The position numbers and the translations under genes were made by a program. From assembly GCA_045536155.1 (NCBI GenBank), contig JAZSMZ010000074.1:1-20469 (forward strand): DNA of 20,469 bases. Direction: 5' to 3'. Source of the stretch: JAZQNC01 sp045536155 (GTDB taxonomy: Bacteria; Bacillota; Clostridia; Oscillospirales; CAG-272). Every line of letters starts with the position of its first letter. The first letter of the stretch is position 1. This document shows positions 1 through 7,848 of the stretch, in pieces. Below the pieces are notes generated by a model, which worked only from the letters and a program-made list of their open reading frames with translations, was not told the DNA's origin and ran no database searches.

Positions 1-567
1 CTTACAGGCTCGCTCGGCGATGTTATGAGGGAATCGGCCCACGCGGCGATCACCTATTTCCGCCCTCAGCATGCAGAGCTCGGCATTGATGCAGACTGTT
101 ACAAGACAAAGGATATCCATATACACGTGCCCGAGGGGGCAGTGCCGAAGGATGGACCTTCGGCGGGCGTAACTATCACCACTGCAATGGTCAGCGAGCT
201 GAGCGGCACTCCCGTTCGCTGCGATGTTGCAATGACCGGTGAGATAACCCTGCGCGGACGCGTGCTTGCAATCGGCGGACTCAAGGAAAAGACAATGGCC
301 GCTTACCGCGCGGGCGTAAAGACTGTTCTTATTCCTGCTGAAAATGAGCGCGATCTTGTCAATATTGATAAGACAGTACGCGAAAATATCACCTTCATTC
401 CCTGCAAAACCGCATCCGACGTGCTCAAAAACGCGCTCGTAAAAAAAAGCGAACTTCCCGTCGCTGATGCAAGTGTAAAAACTGCTGAATGCACCAAAGC
501 CAAAGCGGATATAATCGCAAATGTACCCGAAAAACAAACTCCCGGCCGTGCTCGTGTGCGCAGCTGA
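1..567 (+). CDS. lon: ATP-dependent protease Lon, C-terminal end (partial)
   Basis: This is the proteolytic domain of Lon, the cytoplasmic ATP-driven serine protease that degrades misfolded and regulatory proteins. The frame is open from base 1, so the AAA+ and N-terminal domains lie outside the window. The PKDGPSAG motif carries the catalytic serine (codon 160-162). The partner lysine is the second K of GGLKEK (codon 289-291), 43 residues later, the same spacing as S679/K722 in E. coli Lon. The TGEITLRG and KTVLIPAEN motifs are also present. After the usual end of the fold (near SDVLKNAL) there is a tail of roughly 40 residues rich in Lys, Ala and Thr that does not look conserved. The neighbour engB follows 24 bases later, the lon-engB order known from Bacillus. 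Identification is near certain; only the role of the tail is unknown. Confidence 0.97.
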   Translation, partial: LTGSLGDVMRESAHAAITYFRPQHAELGIDADCYKTKDIHIHVPEGAVPKDGPSAGVTITTAMVSELSGTPVRCDVAMTGEITLRGRVLAIGGLKEKTMAAYRAGVKTVLIPAENERDLVNIDKTVRENITFIPCKTASDVLKNALVKKSELPVADASVKTAECTKAKADIIANVPEKQTPGRARVRS

Positions 568-576
568 TATATTTTG

Positions 577-582
577 AAGGAG
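577..582 (+). promoter_or_regulatory. Shine-Dalgarno fixing the engB start
   Basis: AAGGAG lies 9 bases before the ATG at 592. An in-frame TTG at 574 lies upstream of this site and would have no ribosome binding site of its own, so the ATG is the likely start. Confidence 0.8.
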
Positions 583-591
583 AAGACAGCA

Positions 592-1164
592 ATGGCAATC
601 AAGATTCAAAACGCGTCTCTTGCTCACGTTTGCGGAATTCCCGAGCAGTTTCCCGCGACCGACCGACCGCAGGTCTGCTTTTCGGGTCGTTCGAATGTTG
701 GCAAAAGCTCGCTTATAAATACGATACTCGGCAGAAAGGCATTGGCAAGAGTGTCGGGGGAGCCCGGTAAGACTATCACCGTTAACTTCTACGATATCGA
801 CAAACAGCTCTTTTTGGTCGACCTGCCCGGGTACGGTTATGCAAAGCGCACTCCTCAGGAGCGTGAGCGTCTTTTGCTCCTCGGCGACACCTATTTTCGC
901 GCATACGCTCCCGATCTTTGCGTTCAGCTTATCGATATGAAGGTGGGTGCAACGGCCGATGATATCAACATGATCAATTGGCTGAACGCCACAAAAACCC
1001 CCTACGTTATCGCCGCAACCAAGTGCGACAAGCTCAATAAAACCCAGCGTGCCGCTGCTTATGCGAAGATTCCCGTCGAGCCCGAGAGCATTATCCCCTT
1101 TTCCTCCCTTACGGGTGAGGGCAAGGATGAGCTCTGGAAGACCATTTTTGACGCGATAAAATAA
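592..1164 (+). CDS. engB: Ribosome biogenesis GTPase EngB/YsxC
   Basis: This is a 190-residue single-domain GTPase of the TrmE-Era-EngA-EngB class, needed for late assembly of the large ribosomal subunit. All G motifs are visible: G1 GRSNVGKS (about residues 32-39), a G2 threonine in PGKT (about 61), G3 DLPG (77-80), G4 TKCD (143-146) and a G5-like SSLTGEG near 173. The length matches the family (about 190-200 residues). The ATG at 592 was chosen because it has AAGGAG at a 9-base spacing. The gene lies directly behind lon with almost no gap, so it is probably cotranscribed with lon. The B. subtilis name is ysxC, the E. coli name yihA. Identification is firm. Confidence 0.96.
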   Translation: MAIKIQNASLAHVCGIPEQFPATDRPQVCFSGRSNVGKSSLINTILGRKALARVSGEPGKTITVNFYDIDKQLFLVDLPGYGYAKRTPQERERLLLLGDTYFRAYAPDLCVQLIDMKVGATADDINMINWLNATKTPYVIAATKCDKLNKTQRAAAYAKIPVEPESIIPFSSLTGEGKDELWKTIFDAIK

Positions 1165-1201
1165 TATTCAGCAACTTTTTCACAAAAGGAAAAAACGATC
1201 T

Positions 1202-2506
1202 ATGTCCTACATTTTGTACCCTCATTTCAGCATAAACGATCGCGGACGTCTCACCGTTCGCGGACTTGATACATTAGAACTTGCCGAGCAGTACGGCACA
1301 CCTGCCTACATACTCGACGAGCAGTATATACGCGATATGTGCCGACTTTACAAATCGTCGATGCAGAAGCATTTCGGCGACGACAGCGAGCCGCTGTTTG
1401 CCTCAAAGGCGCTCTCGTTCAGGCAGATATACCGCATCGTCAAAAGCGAGGGTATGAGCATCGACGTAGTTTCGCCCGGTGAGCTTTATACCGCTCTTTC
1501 GGCCGATTTCGATGCATCGAAGATATATTTTCACGGTAACAACAAGACCGATGCCGATCTCGAGTTTGCCCTGAAAGAGGGCGTCGGAGTGATCGTTTGC
1601 GACAATTACGAGGAGATAGCTTCCCTCGAATCGCTCTGCGAAAAGATGGGCAAAAATCAGCGCATCTACCTGCGCATAACTCCCGGTATCGATCCGCATA
1701 CCCACCGCAAGATAATCACCGGAAGCGTCGACTCGAAATTCGGCAGTCCGATATCAACGGGTCAGGCGCTCGAAATGGTAAAACACGCCTTAAAACAGCC
1801 CCATCTGGAGCTTTACGGACTTCATTGCCACATCGGCTCGCAGATATTCGATATCGCTCCCTTCGCCGATGCCGCCGATATAATGATGCGCTTTATCGCC
1901 GAGATCCGCGATAAGACGGGTCACACGATCCGCGCACTCAATCTGGGCGGAGGATTCGGAGTAAGATACACCGAGGACGATCCCATAATCGATTATGATG
2001 CTATGATCGGAGTGCTCGCTTCCCACGTTAAAGCGCTCGCAGGCGAGCTTGATATCGCGATGCCCCACATCAATCTCGAGCCCGGACGTTCCATCGTGGC
2101 AGGCGCGGGACTCACCCTTTATACCGTGGGTACCGTTCGCGAGATACCCTCATTCCGTAACTACGTGTCGGTAGACGGAGGTATGCCCGACAATCCGAGA
2201 TACACCCTCTACGGCTCGATATACACCCCCGTCATCGCAAACCGTGCATCGGAAATTGCAGATTATCCCTGCACCATAGCGGGACGCTGCTGCGAAAGCG
2301 GTGACCTGCTTGCCGAAAATGCAATGATACAGCGCTGCTCGCGCGGCGATATCCTCGCAGTGCTCGTAACCGGCGCATACAATTATTCAATGGCGTCCAA
2401 CTACAACAGAATTCCCCGTCCGCCCGTTGTTATTGTAAAGGACGGCACAAGCTATGTTGCCGTTGAAAGAGAAAGATACAGTGACCTTGTCCGATTGGAT
2501 AAGTAA
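1202..2506 (+). CDS. lysA: Diaminopimelate decarboxylase
   Basis: This 434-residue PLP enzyme of fold type III removes the D-centre carboxyl group of meso-diaminopimelate to give L-lysine, the last step of lysine synthesis. The PLP lysine is K69 in FASKALS. The phosphate-binding and barrel motifs FHGNNKT, GLHCHIGSQ, LNLGGGFG and EPGRSIVAGAG follow in the expected order. The active-site cysteine is in RCCESGD (C364), contributed across the dimer, and the PLP-contacting YNYSMASNYN segment is near the end. The ATG follows an AAAAGG stretch about 10 bases upstream. The gap to engB is only 37 bases and to the next gene a few bases, so it is probably one transcription unit. A related decarboxylase such as carboxynorspermidine decarboxylase is less likely given the CESGD motif and the length. 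Confidence 0.93.
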   Translation: MSYILYPHFSINDRGRLTVRGLDTLELAEQYGTPAYILDEQYIRDMCRLYKSSMQKHFGDDSEPLFASKALSFRQIYRIVKSEGMSIDVVSPGELYTALSADFDASKIYFHGNNKTDADLEFALKEGVGVIVCDNYEEIASLESLCEKMGKNQRIYLRITPGIDPHTHRKIITGSVDSKFGSPISTGQALEMVKHALKQPHLELYGLHCHIGSQIFDIAPFADAADIMMRFIAEIRDKTGHTIRALNLGGGFGVRYTEDDPIIDYDAMIGVLASHVKALAGELDIAMPHINLEPGRSIVAGAGLTLYTVGTVREIPSFRNYVSVDGGMPDNPRYTLYGSIYTPVIANRASEIADYPCTIAGRCCESGDLLAENAMIQRCSRGDILAVLVTGAYNYSMASNYNRIPRPPVVIVKDGTSYVAVERERYSDLVRLDK

Positions 2507-2526
2507 ATTTGATAATAGGAAAAGAA

Positions 2527-3189
2527 ATGTTCAGAGATTTATTCAGTACGTCACGTATTATAGAGCTGTTGATCAGAATCCCCTGCATACTCATAGCTCT
2601 CACCGTTCACGAAGCGGCTCACGGGTACGTTGCCGCAAAGATGGGGGACAAAACCGCCGCAATGACCGGCCGCGTTTCCCTTAATCCTTTGCGTCATCTC
2701 GATCCGATAGGCACACTTTGTATGCTCTTTTTCGGTGTGGGCTGGGCAAAGCCTGTGCCGATAATGACACACAATTTCAAAGACCGCAAAAAGGGAATGG
2801 CGCTTACCGCTTTGGCAGGACCCGTTTCAAACCTTTTGCTCGGCTTTATAGGCGTGTTTTTGTACTATCTGTTCTATGCCCTGGCACCGAATACGATGAA
2901 CGCAAATTTTGTCTATGCGATATCTTTGCTCCTTGCGACCTTTGCTACCCTTAACGTGTCGCTGGCTGTTTTCAATATGATCCCTATTCCGCCCCTTGAC
3001 GGCTCCCGAGTTCTGTTCGTCTTTTTGCCGACAAAATACTATTTCGGTATAATGAAATACGAGCGATACATCATGATAGGCTTCATGCTGCTGCTCTGGA
3101 CCAATATTCTGACTGTTCCGATATCGGGGGCTGTGTCTGCGATCATCAAGGCTATGACGTATGTAGTTTGTCTTATTCCGGGGCTGTGA
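2527..3189 (+). CDS. Site-2-protease-like M50 membrane metalloprotease
   Basis: This 220-residue polytopic membrane protein belongs to the YwhC/Rv-type M50 group. The zinc motif is HEAAH (H28, E29, H32) in the first membrane segment. The third ligand lies in IPIPPLDGSRV, the usual NPDG-like site, in a later segment. The RVSLNPLRHLDPIGT stretch between them is typical of this subgroup. Four to six hydrophobic segments are evident. The ATG at 2527 has AGGA six bases upstream; a TTG at 2509 in the same frame would come only two bases after lysA and is less likely. Members of this family commonly sit beside scpA in Clostridia, but their substrates are mostly unknown. It is cotranscribed with lysA by spacing. 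It is unlikely to be SpoIVFB, because another M50 gene at 11.2 kb resembles that group more. Confidence 0.87.
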   Translation: MFRDLFSTSRIIELLIRIPCILIALTVHEAAHGYVAAKMGDKTAAMTGRVSLNPLRHLDPIGTLCMLFFGVGWAKPVPIMTHNFKDRKKGMALTALAGPVSNLLLGFIGVFLYYLFYALAPNTMNANFVYAISLLLATFATLNVSLAVFNMIPIPPLDGSRVLFVFLPTKYYFGIMKYERYIMIGFMLLLWTNILTVPISGAVSAIIKAMTYVVCLIPGL

Positions 3190-3239
3190 TTTTTTTCAAA
3201 ATAAATTATTGCTGCATTAAAAATGTAGCGGGGTTAAAG

Positions 3240-4034
3240 ATGGCGTTTGAAGATATTAAATTTCATTTGGAGGCGTTTGAAGGTCCGCTCGATCTTCTGC
3301 TTCATCTGATTCACAAAAATAAGGTTTCGATATACGATATCCCGATATCGCTCATATTCGAGCAGTATATGGAATATATCGATGCCTGGAAAAAATACGA
3401 TATGGACATCGCGGGCGAGTTTATCACCATGGCGGCCGAGCTTATGCTCATCAAGAGCCGAATGCTCTTGCCCCGTCAAAACGAGGTGGAAGAGGAAGAC
3501 CCGCGTGAACGTCTTGCCGCGGCGCTTGCCGAATATCAGAAGGCAAAGCAGGCGGCGGCATCGCTCGGTGAGCGCTTCAAGGTGTATCACGGCCGACTTG
3601 TCAAGGAGGCCGAGGATATCGAGCCCGAAGTCGAGCTGGTCGATCACGACGTATCGCTGCTTTACGAGGCCTTTGAGCGCATTGTCAGACGTGCGAGAGC
3701 AAGCGGAGAGTCGATTGAGAGCATAAAGCCCGAAAATGCGCTCGGCAATCTCCTTTCGCATAAGGTGATATCGCTGCCCGGACGTATCATCGGCGTCATG
3801 CGCCAGATGTACAAAAAGGGAGACATGACTGCAAGCGAGCTGCTTTTGCAGTCGGAAAGCCGAGGCGAGCTTGTAACCACCTTCGTCGCGTTGCTTGAGC
3901 TGCTCCGCTCCCAGCGAATATCAATAGTGAATATCGTCGAGGATGTCGGTGACGTAAACTCGCTCGATATAGTATTGCGCCTCGACAGAACGAATCATAA
4001 CAAAATCGATACACATGAGATAGGAAACTACTGA
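3240..4034 (+). CDS. scpA: Segregation and condensation protein A
   Basis: This 264-residue kleisin bridges the two SMC heads and, with ScpB, forms the bacterial condensin that organises and segregates the nucleoid. The N-terminal signature FEGPLDLLLHLI begins near residue 12, followed by a helix with AGEFITMAAELMLIKSRMLLP, which is diagnostic for ScpA. The C-terminal winged helix (VTTFVALLELLRSQRISIVN) is intact. I take the ATG at 3240; an in-frame ATG at 3168 would overlap the preceding gene and add an unconserved stretch. The Shine-Dalgarno before 3240 is weak (GGGG). scpB follows two bases after the stop codon, so the two partners are made together. Confidence 0.94.
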   Translation: MAFEDIKFHLEAFEGPLDLLLHLIHKNKVSIYDIPISLIFEQYMEYIDAWKKYDMDIAGEFITMAAELMLIKSRMLLPRQNEVEEEDPRERLAAALAEYQKAKQAAASLGERFKVYHGRLVKEAEDIEPEVELVDHDVSLLYEAFERIVRRARASGESIESIKPENALGNLLSHKVISLPGRIIGVMRQMYKKGDMTASELLLQSESRGELVTTFVALLELLRSQRISIVNIVEDVGDVNSLDIVLRLDRTNHNKIDTHEIGNY

Positions 4035-4036
4035 TC

Positions 4037-4672
4037 ATGACAGACAAGATTATCGAAAACACCGAAAATAACGAAGCAGTGCGCGATGCCGAATGGGAGG
4101 CCGCGGCCGTTGAGGCCATACTTTTCGCATCGGGCTGTCCCGTAACGTATGAAAAGATAGGTGAAGCCCTTTCGATGACAGAGCTCGAAGCAAGAGATTT
4201 CGTAAAATCGCTTCTGCCGAGATACGAGGGCAGGGGAATCGAGCTTATCGCTTATCCCGACAGCTGTGTACTCTGCTCGCGTGCCGAGTATGAGGAGAAG
4301 ATCAAGCTCGCGCTCGGACTGCGCCGAAGCGGAACTCTTTCAAATTCCGCACTTGAAACTCTCGCGGTAATCGTTCGCAATCAGCCTGCCACAAGAAGCT
4401 ATATCGAGCAGGTGCGCGGTGTTGACAGCTCGTATTCGGTCGGCGTGCTCTGCGACAGAGGACTTATCGAGCCCGTCGGACGCCTTGACGTGCCCGGCAA
4501 GCCGGTGCTTTATGCTACGACCGAGGCGTTTTTGCGCTGTTTCGGACTCAATTCTCTCGACGAGATCGGTTCGCTCGGAAATATCGCCGCAAACGAAGAG
4601 GGCGAGCAGAGCGAAAAGAGTGAAATCGTTGAAAATATCGAAAGCGCCGAAAACACCGAGCAGACAGAATAA
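4037..4672 (+). CDS. scpB: Segregation and condensation protein B
   Basis: This 211-residue protein is the ScpB subunit of the SMC-ScpA-ScpB condensin; it dimerises and binds ScpA. The two winged-helix domains are visible: VEAILFASGCPVTYEKIGEAL at the N-terminus (here starting about residue 18), and LSNSALETLAVIVRNQPATRSYIEQVRGVDSSYSV with LIEPVGRLDVPGKPVLYATT in the second half. The C-terminal tail, from about residue 180, is very rich in Glu, Ser and Asn and looks disordered. No strong Shine-Dalgarno precedes the ATG, which fits translational coupling to scpA across a 2-base gap. Confidence 0.94.
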   Translation: MTDKIIENTENNEAVRDAEWEAAAVEAILFASGCPVTYEKIGEALSMTELEARDFVKSLLPRYEGRGIELIAYPDSCVLCSRAEYEEKIKLALGLRRSGTLSNSALETLAVIVRNQPATRSYIEQVRGVDSSYSVGVLCDRGLIEPVGRLDVPGKPVLYATTEAFLRCFGLNSLDEIGSLGNIAANEEGEQSEKSEIVENIESAENTEQTE

Positions 4673-4709
4673 AAAAACAGAAGTATAAAACGGACGGAGG
4701 CGATAAGGG

Positions 4710-5366
4710 GTGACATTTTTATATGTTTTGGCGGCAATTGCGGCTGTAATTGCGCTCATTGCCTGTTTGCCCCTTTGGGTCCGTATAAGATATTCGGACG
4801 AGCTTACGCTTGACGTCGGGTTGGGCTTTGTCAAATATCGCATAACCCCCAAGCCGAAAAAGAAGATCAAGCTCTCCGACTATTCGGCAAAGGCGCTTCG
4901 TAAAAAGAGAGAGGCCGAAAAGAAAAAGTCGGCAAAAAAGAAAAAGGGCAAGGGCGAAACGGTAAAAAAAGCGCCTGCCAAGGAAAAAAAGAAGCGGACG
5001 GTAAGCGATATACTCGCACTGGTCAGATTCGTTTTGCGCGTAGCGAAGATACTTGTCAAAAAGTTCGGCTCTTATCTAAAAATAAAGATAAACAGAATCG
5101 TATTAAACGTCGCCACCGGCGATGCCGCATCAACGGCAATCACCTACGGGGCGGTGTCGCAGGCGATGGCATATCTCTTTGCGCTGCTCGAAAATACACT
5201 TAAAATCAAATACGAAAAAGACAGCGAAACCTATATCGGATGCGACTTTTTGGGCGAAAAATGGAGCGCGGATATAGACATCACCTTTTCAATTCGCATC
5301 TGGCAGATCGTATCGCTTGCATTGAAAGCAGCGATTCTGTTGATTACGAAGAAAACAAATCAGTAA
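4710..5366 (+). CDS. ytfI: DUF2953 protein, YtfI-like
   Basis: This 218-residue protein has one N-terminal membrane anchor (VLAAIAAVIALIACLPLW). A VRIRYSDELTLDVGLGFVKYRI strand region follows, then a strikingly lysine-rich linker at about residues 48-100, and then a C-terminal domain with ATGDAASTAITYGAVSQAM and a second hydrophobic segment. This layout fits DUF2953, the family of B. subtilis YtfI, which is coexpressed with YtfJ late in sporulation; its biochemical role is not known to me. The start is GTG, supported by GGACGGAGG ending 9 bases upstream. The next gene is the YtfJ homologue, which strengthens the call. The symbol rests on family and neighbour, not on an alignment. Confidence 0.78.
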   Translation: MTFLYVLAAIAAVIALIACLPLWVRIRYSDELTLDVGLGFVKYRITPKPKKKIKLSDYSAKALRKKREAEKKKSAKKKKGKGETVKKAPAKEKKKRTVSDILALVRFVLRVAKILVKKFGSYLKIKINRIVLNVATGDAASTAITYGAVSQAMAYLFALLENTLKIKYEKDSETYIGCDFLGEKWSADIDITFSIRIWQIVSLALKAAILLITKKTNQ

Positions 5367-5402
5367 TAATAAATAAAAACGTTAAATAAAACGGAGGCAG
5401 TT

Positions 5403-5900
5403 ATGGAAAGCAATATTGGCGAAATCATCAGAAACTCACTCGACAGCATTCGCGAGATAGCAGACGCGAACACTATCATCGGCGAGCCTATCAGCACGCC
5501 GAACGGTACCACCATCATTCCCGTATCCAAGGTATCGCTCGGTATCGCTTCCGGCGGTGTTGACTTTAAAAACGAAAAGAACGGTCAGAATGCTCCTGCC
5601 GCTCAAAACGGTAAAAAAGAGCGTCCGAAGAGCTTCGGCGGAGGCGGCGGAACCGGACTGAGCATTTCCCCCGTTGCATTCCTCGTTATCTCGGCAGACG
5701 GAAGCGTTGAGATGCTCAACATCAACAACGTTGACACCCGCCCGAACAATATCGTCGAGTCGCTTACCGATATGGTAGAGCGTGCGCCTGAGATCATCTC
5801 CAAGATCAAGAGCGTTGTCGGATCGAAAAAGAGCGACGAGAATGATGATGTTTTCGGCGATGACGAAAGCACCGAAGCTGTCGAACCCACCGAAGAGTAA
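5403..5900 (+). CDS. ytfJ: Sporulation protein YtfJ (GerW family)
   Basis: This 165-residue protein belongs to the YtfJ/GerW family of small cytoplasmic proteins made in the developing spore and linked to germination in Bacillus. The features are the N-terminal IGEIIRNSLDSIREIADANTIIGEPI block, an IIPVSKVSLGIASGG strand, a glycine stretch (FGGGGGTGLSISP) and a FLVISADGSVEMLNI segment. The acidic C-terminus (about residues 147-165) seems disordered. GGAGG precedes the ATG at a 5-base spacing. It lies 36 bases after the DUF2953 gene and 68 bases before the carboxypeptidase gene, separated from the latter by a long hairpin. Confidence 0.92.
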   Translation: MESNIGEIIRNSLDSIREIADANTIIGEPISTPNGTTIIPVSKVSLGIASGGVDFKNEKNGQNAPAAQNGKKERPKSFGGGGGTGLSISPVAFLVISADGSVEMLNINNVDTRPNNIVESLTDMVERAPEIISKIKSVVGSKKSDENDDVFGDDESTEAVEPTEE

Positions 5901-5917
5901 GACGTTTGAATAATAGT

Positions 5918-5965
5918 ATTTTACCTCACATAAAATGTTTTTGTAAAACTTATGTGAGGTAAAAT
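5918..5965 (+). promoter_or_regulatory. Long perfect hairpin covering the dacB/dacF Shine-Dalgarno
   Basis: Sixteen bases at 5918-5933 (ATTTTACCTCACATAA) are exactly complementary to 5950-5965. An inner pairing GTTTT (5937-5941) with AAAAC (5945-5949) extends the stem after a 3-base bulge. The right arm holds TGAGGT (5955-5960), the only plausible ribosome binding site for the ATG at 5969, at an 8-base spacing. No U-tract follows, so it is a poor terminator. It may block translation, or the symmetry may be a protein-binding dyad in DNA. Confidence 0.7.
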
Positions 5966-5968
5966 TTC

Positions 5969-7087
5969 ATGCTTAAAAGAGTGGCTCTGATCATTGCTGC
6001 GATCGCTTTGATTCTTTTGCCGATCAAGGCAAAAGCTCTCGGACTTTCCGCCGAAAGCTGGGCTCTTTGCGACGAAAGCGGCAAAATAATCGCATCACAC
6101 GGCGATCGGCGTATGGCGATGGCAAGCACGACCAAGATAATGACAGCGCTCGTAGTCATCGAAAATAATGATATGGACACCGTCGTGTCAGTCCCGCGCG
6201 AGGCTGTGGGAGTCGAGGGTTCGTCGGTCTATTTAAAAGAGGGACAAAGGATTACTGTTGAACAGCTTCTTTATGCTCTTTTATTGCAGAGTGCAAACGA
6301 TGCCGCGGAGACACTCGCCATACATACGGCTGGGGATATCGCCGCCTTTGCCGACATGATGAACAGCCGTGCGCAGGATATTGGACTTTTCGATACACAT
6401 TTTACAAATCCTCACGGACTAAGCGGCGACGATCACTACACAACGGCTTCGGAGCTTGCGAAAATCACTGCCGAGGCGATGAAAAACGATACATTTCGAA
6501 AAATAGTTTCCACGTATAAATACACTTTTCCTGTTATCGATTCCGAGGGAAAGCAGAGCGCATCGCATACAGTGGTAAACCACAACAAACTGCTCAAATC
6601 ATATTCAGGCTGTATCGGCGTCAAAACGGGCTTTACCAAAGCGAGCGGACGATGCCTTGTCAGCGCCGCCGAACGGGGTGGGACTACCCTTATCGCAGTT
6701 ACCCTCAATGCCCCGAACGATTGGAACGATCACCGACAGCTGCTTGACTACGGCTTTTCGCTGTGTAAAAGCGTCGATCTTTATTTGCTCTGCCCCCAAC
6801 TTTATTTGGATGTCGTTGGAGGAAAAACGAGGCAGGTAAGAGCAGTGCCGAGCGAAAATATCCGCGTGACAGTGCCGCGCGATGCCGAGATCGATTATAT
6901 AATCGAGTGCCGACGTTTCCTATATGCTCCGATCAAAGAAGGGGATATAGTCGGGCAGATAATATATACCTCAAACGGCGAAAGGATAGCGTCGAGCGAT
7001 CTTTGCGTTACAGAAAACTGCGATAAAACAGAAGAAAAAATTACTTTTTTCGATTGGCTATTCGGCCTTTTCGGAATATCAAAATAA
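5969..7087 (+). CDS. D-alanyl-D-alanine carboxypeptidase, sporulation type
   Basis: This 372-residue secreted or membrane-tied serine peptidase (family S11, low-molecular-weight penicillin-binding protein) trims the terminal D-Ala from peptidoglycan stem peptides. A signal peptide of about 23 residues (hydrophobic core ALIIAAIALILLPI) is followed by the three catalytic motifs: SxxK S53-TT-K56, SxN S108-A-N110 and KTG at 219-221. The PBP5 C-terminal domain follows, and the protein ends in a hydrophobic or amphipathic stretch (FFDWLFGLFGISK) of the kind that tethers PBP5 relatives to the membrane. Position near scpAB and directly before rluB parallels dacB of B. subtilis, but DacB and DacF cannot be told apart here. 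Its ribosome binding site lies inside a hairpin. Confidence 0.92.
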   Translation: MLKRVALIIAAIALILLPIKAKALGLSAESWALCDESGKIIASHGDRRMAMASTTKIMTALVVIENNDMDTVVSVPREAVGVEGSSVYLKEGQRITVEQLLYALLLQSANDAAETLAIHTAGDIAAFADMMNSRAQDIGLFDTHFTNPHGLSGDDHYTTASELAKITAEAMKNDTFRKIVSTYKYTFPVIDSEGKQSASHTVVNHNKLLKSYSGCIGVKTGFTKASGRCLVSAAERGGTTLIAVTLNAPNDWNDHRQLLDYGFSLCKSVDLYLLCPQLYLDVVGGKTRQVRAVPSENIRVTVPRDAEIDYIIECRRFLYAPIKEGDIVGQIIYTSNGERIASSDLCVTENCDKTEEKITFFDWLFGLFGISK

Positions 7088-7129
7088 ATGAAAGGACGCC
7101 CGCGAAGCGGGGTCGGCAACAGACAATGA
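7088..7129 (+). other. Possible 13-codon leader ORF before rluB
   Basis: An ATG directly abuts the TAA of the carboxypeptidase gene and opens a 13-residue basic reading frame (MKGRPRSGVGNRQ). Its TGA overlaps the rluB ATG as ATGA. It could pass ribosomes from one gene to the next by reinitiation. It contains a small hairpin (CCCGC-GAA-GCGGG, 7099-7111). No Shine-Dalgarno of its own is visible, and chance is a real alternative. Confidence 0.25.
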
Positions 7130-7848
7130 AAGAAGAAATGCGTTTGCAAAAATACATATCGGACAGCGGACTCATGTCCCGCCGCGCTGCAGAGGCGGAA
7201 ATCGAAGCGGGTCGCTTTACCGTCAATGGCGTGCGCGCGACAATAGGCCAGAAGATCACCCCCGGTGTCGACAAGGTCGAATACAATGGGAAAGTGGTAA
7301 AGGGTGGCAAGTCCAAGAAGAGATACGTCATGCTCAATAAGCCCGTCGGATATCTCACGTCGATGTCCGATGATCGCGGCCGTCCCTGCGTGAGTGAACT
7401 TGTCGAGGGCGTTGGCGAGAGGGTATACCCGTGCGGCCGACTGGACATGGATTCCGAGGGATTGCTCATCATGACCAACGACGGCGAGCTTGCAAATCGC
7501 CTTACCCATCCGGGTCACGGATTTAAAAAGCTTTACCACGTCCGCATTCGGGGTATCGTCGATACCGAGCTCATGCGTCAGCTTTCCGAGCCCATGGAGA
7601 TCGACGGCTATAAGATAAAGCCGGTAAAAATTTCGCTTGTGTCGCAGAAGCGTGATTCGACAATCGTCGGATTCGAGCTTTCCGAGGGACGTAACCGCCA
7701 GATCAGAAAGATGTGCGAGAATGTGGGACTTCAGATCATGAGCCTTCGCCGCGTCGCCATCGGTGACATCACTCTCGGCACACTGAAAGCAGGCGAGTGG
7801 CGCGAGCTGAGCGGCGCTCAGGTACATTATCTTAAAAACCTCAAATGA
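7126..7848 (+). CDS. rluB: 23S rRNA pseudouridine synthase, RluB/RsuA family
   Basis: This 240-residue enzyme isomerises a specific uridine in ribosomal RNA, probably U2605 (E. coli numbering) of 23S rRNA if it is RluB. An N-terminal S4 RNA-binding domain (MRLQKYISDSGLMSRRAAE) is followed by the catalytic domain with MLNKPVGYLTS, the active-site aspartate D107 in GRLDMDSEGLLIMTNDG, and GRNRQIRKMCENVG near the C-terminus. The ATG at 7126 overlaps the end of a tiny leader frame; the ATG at 7138 just before the S4 domain is an alternative. Neither has a good Shine-Dalgarno. It shares an ATGA overlap with the next gene. RluB versus the related RsuA or RluE/F cannot be settled by eye, though the neighbourhood favours RluB. 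Confidence 0.9.
   Translation: MKEEMRLQKYISDSGLMSRRAAEAEIEAGRFTVNGVRATIGQKITPGVDKVEYNGKVVKGGKSKKRYVMLNKPVGYLTSMSDDRGRPCVSELVEGVGERVYPCGRLDMDSEGLLIMTNDGELANRLTHPGHGFKKLYHVRIRGIVDTELMRQLSEPMEIDGYKIKPVKISLVSQKRDSTIVGFELSEGRNRQIRKMCENVGLQIMSLRRVAIGDITLGTLKAGEWRELSGAQVHYLKNLK

Noticed and set aside
3168..3239. Upstream extension of scpA from ATG 3168
   Set aside because: It overlaps the M50 gene and adds 24 residues outside the conserved ScpA start.
5958..5966. GGTAAAATT resembling a sigma-F -10 before the carboxypeptidase gene
   Set aside because: Transcription would start inside or past the ATG at 5969, leaving no leader.
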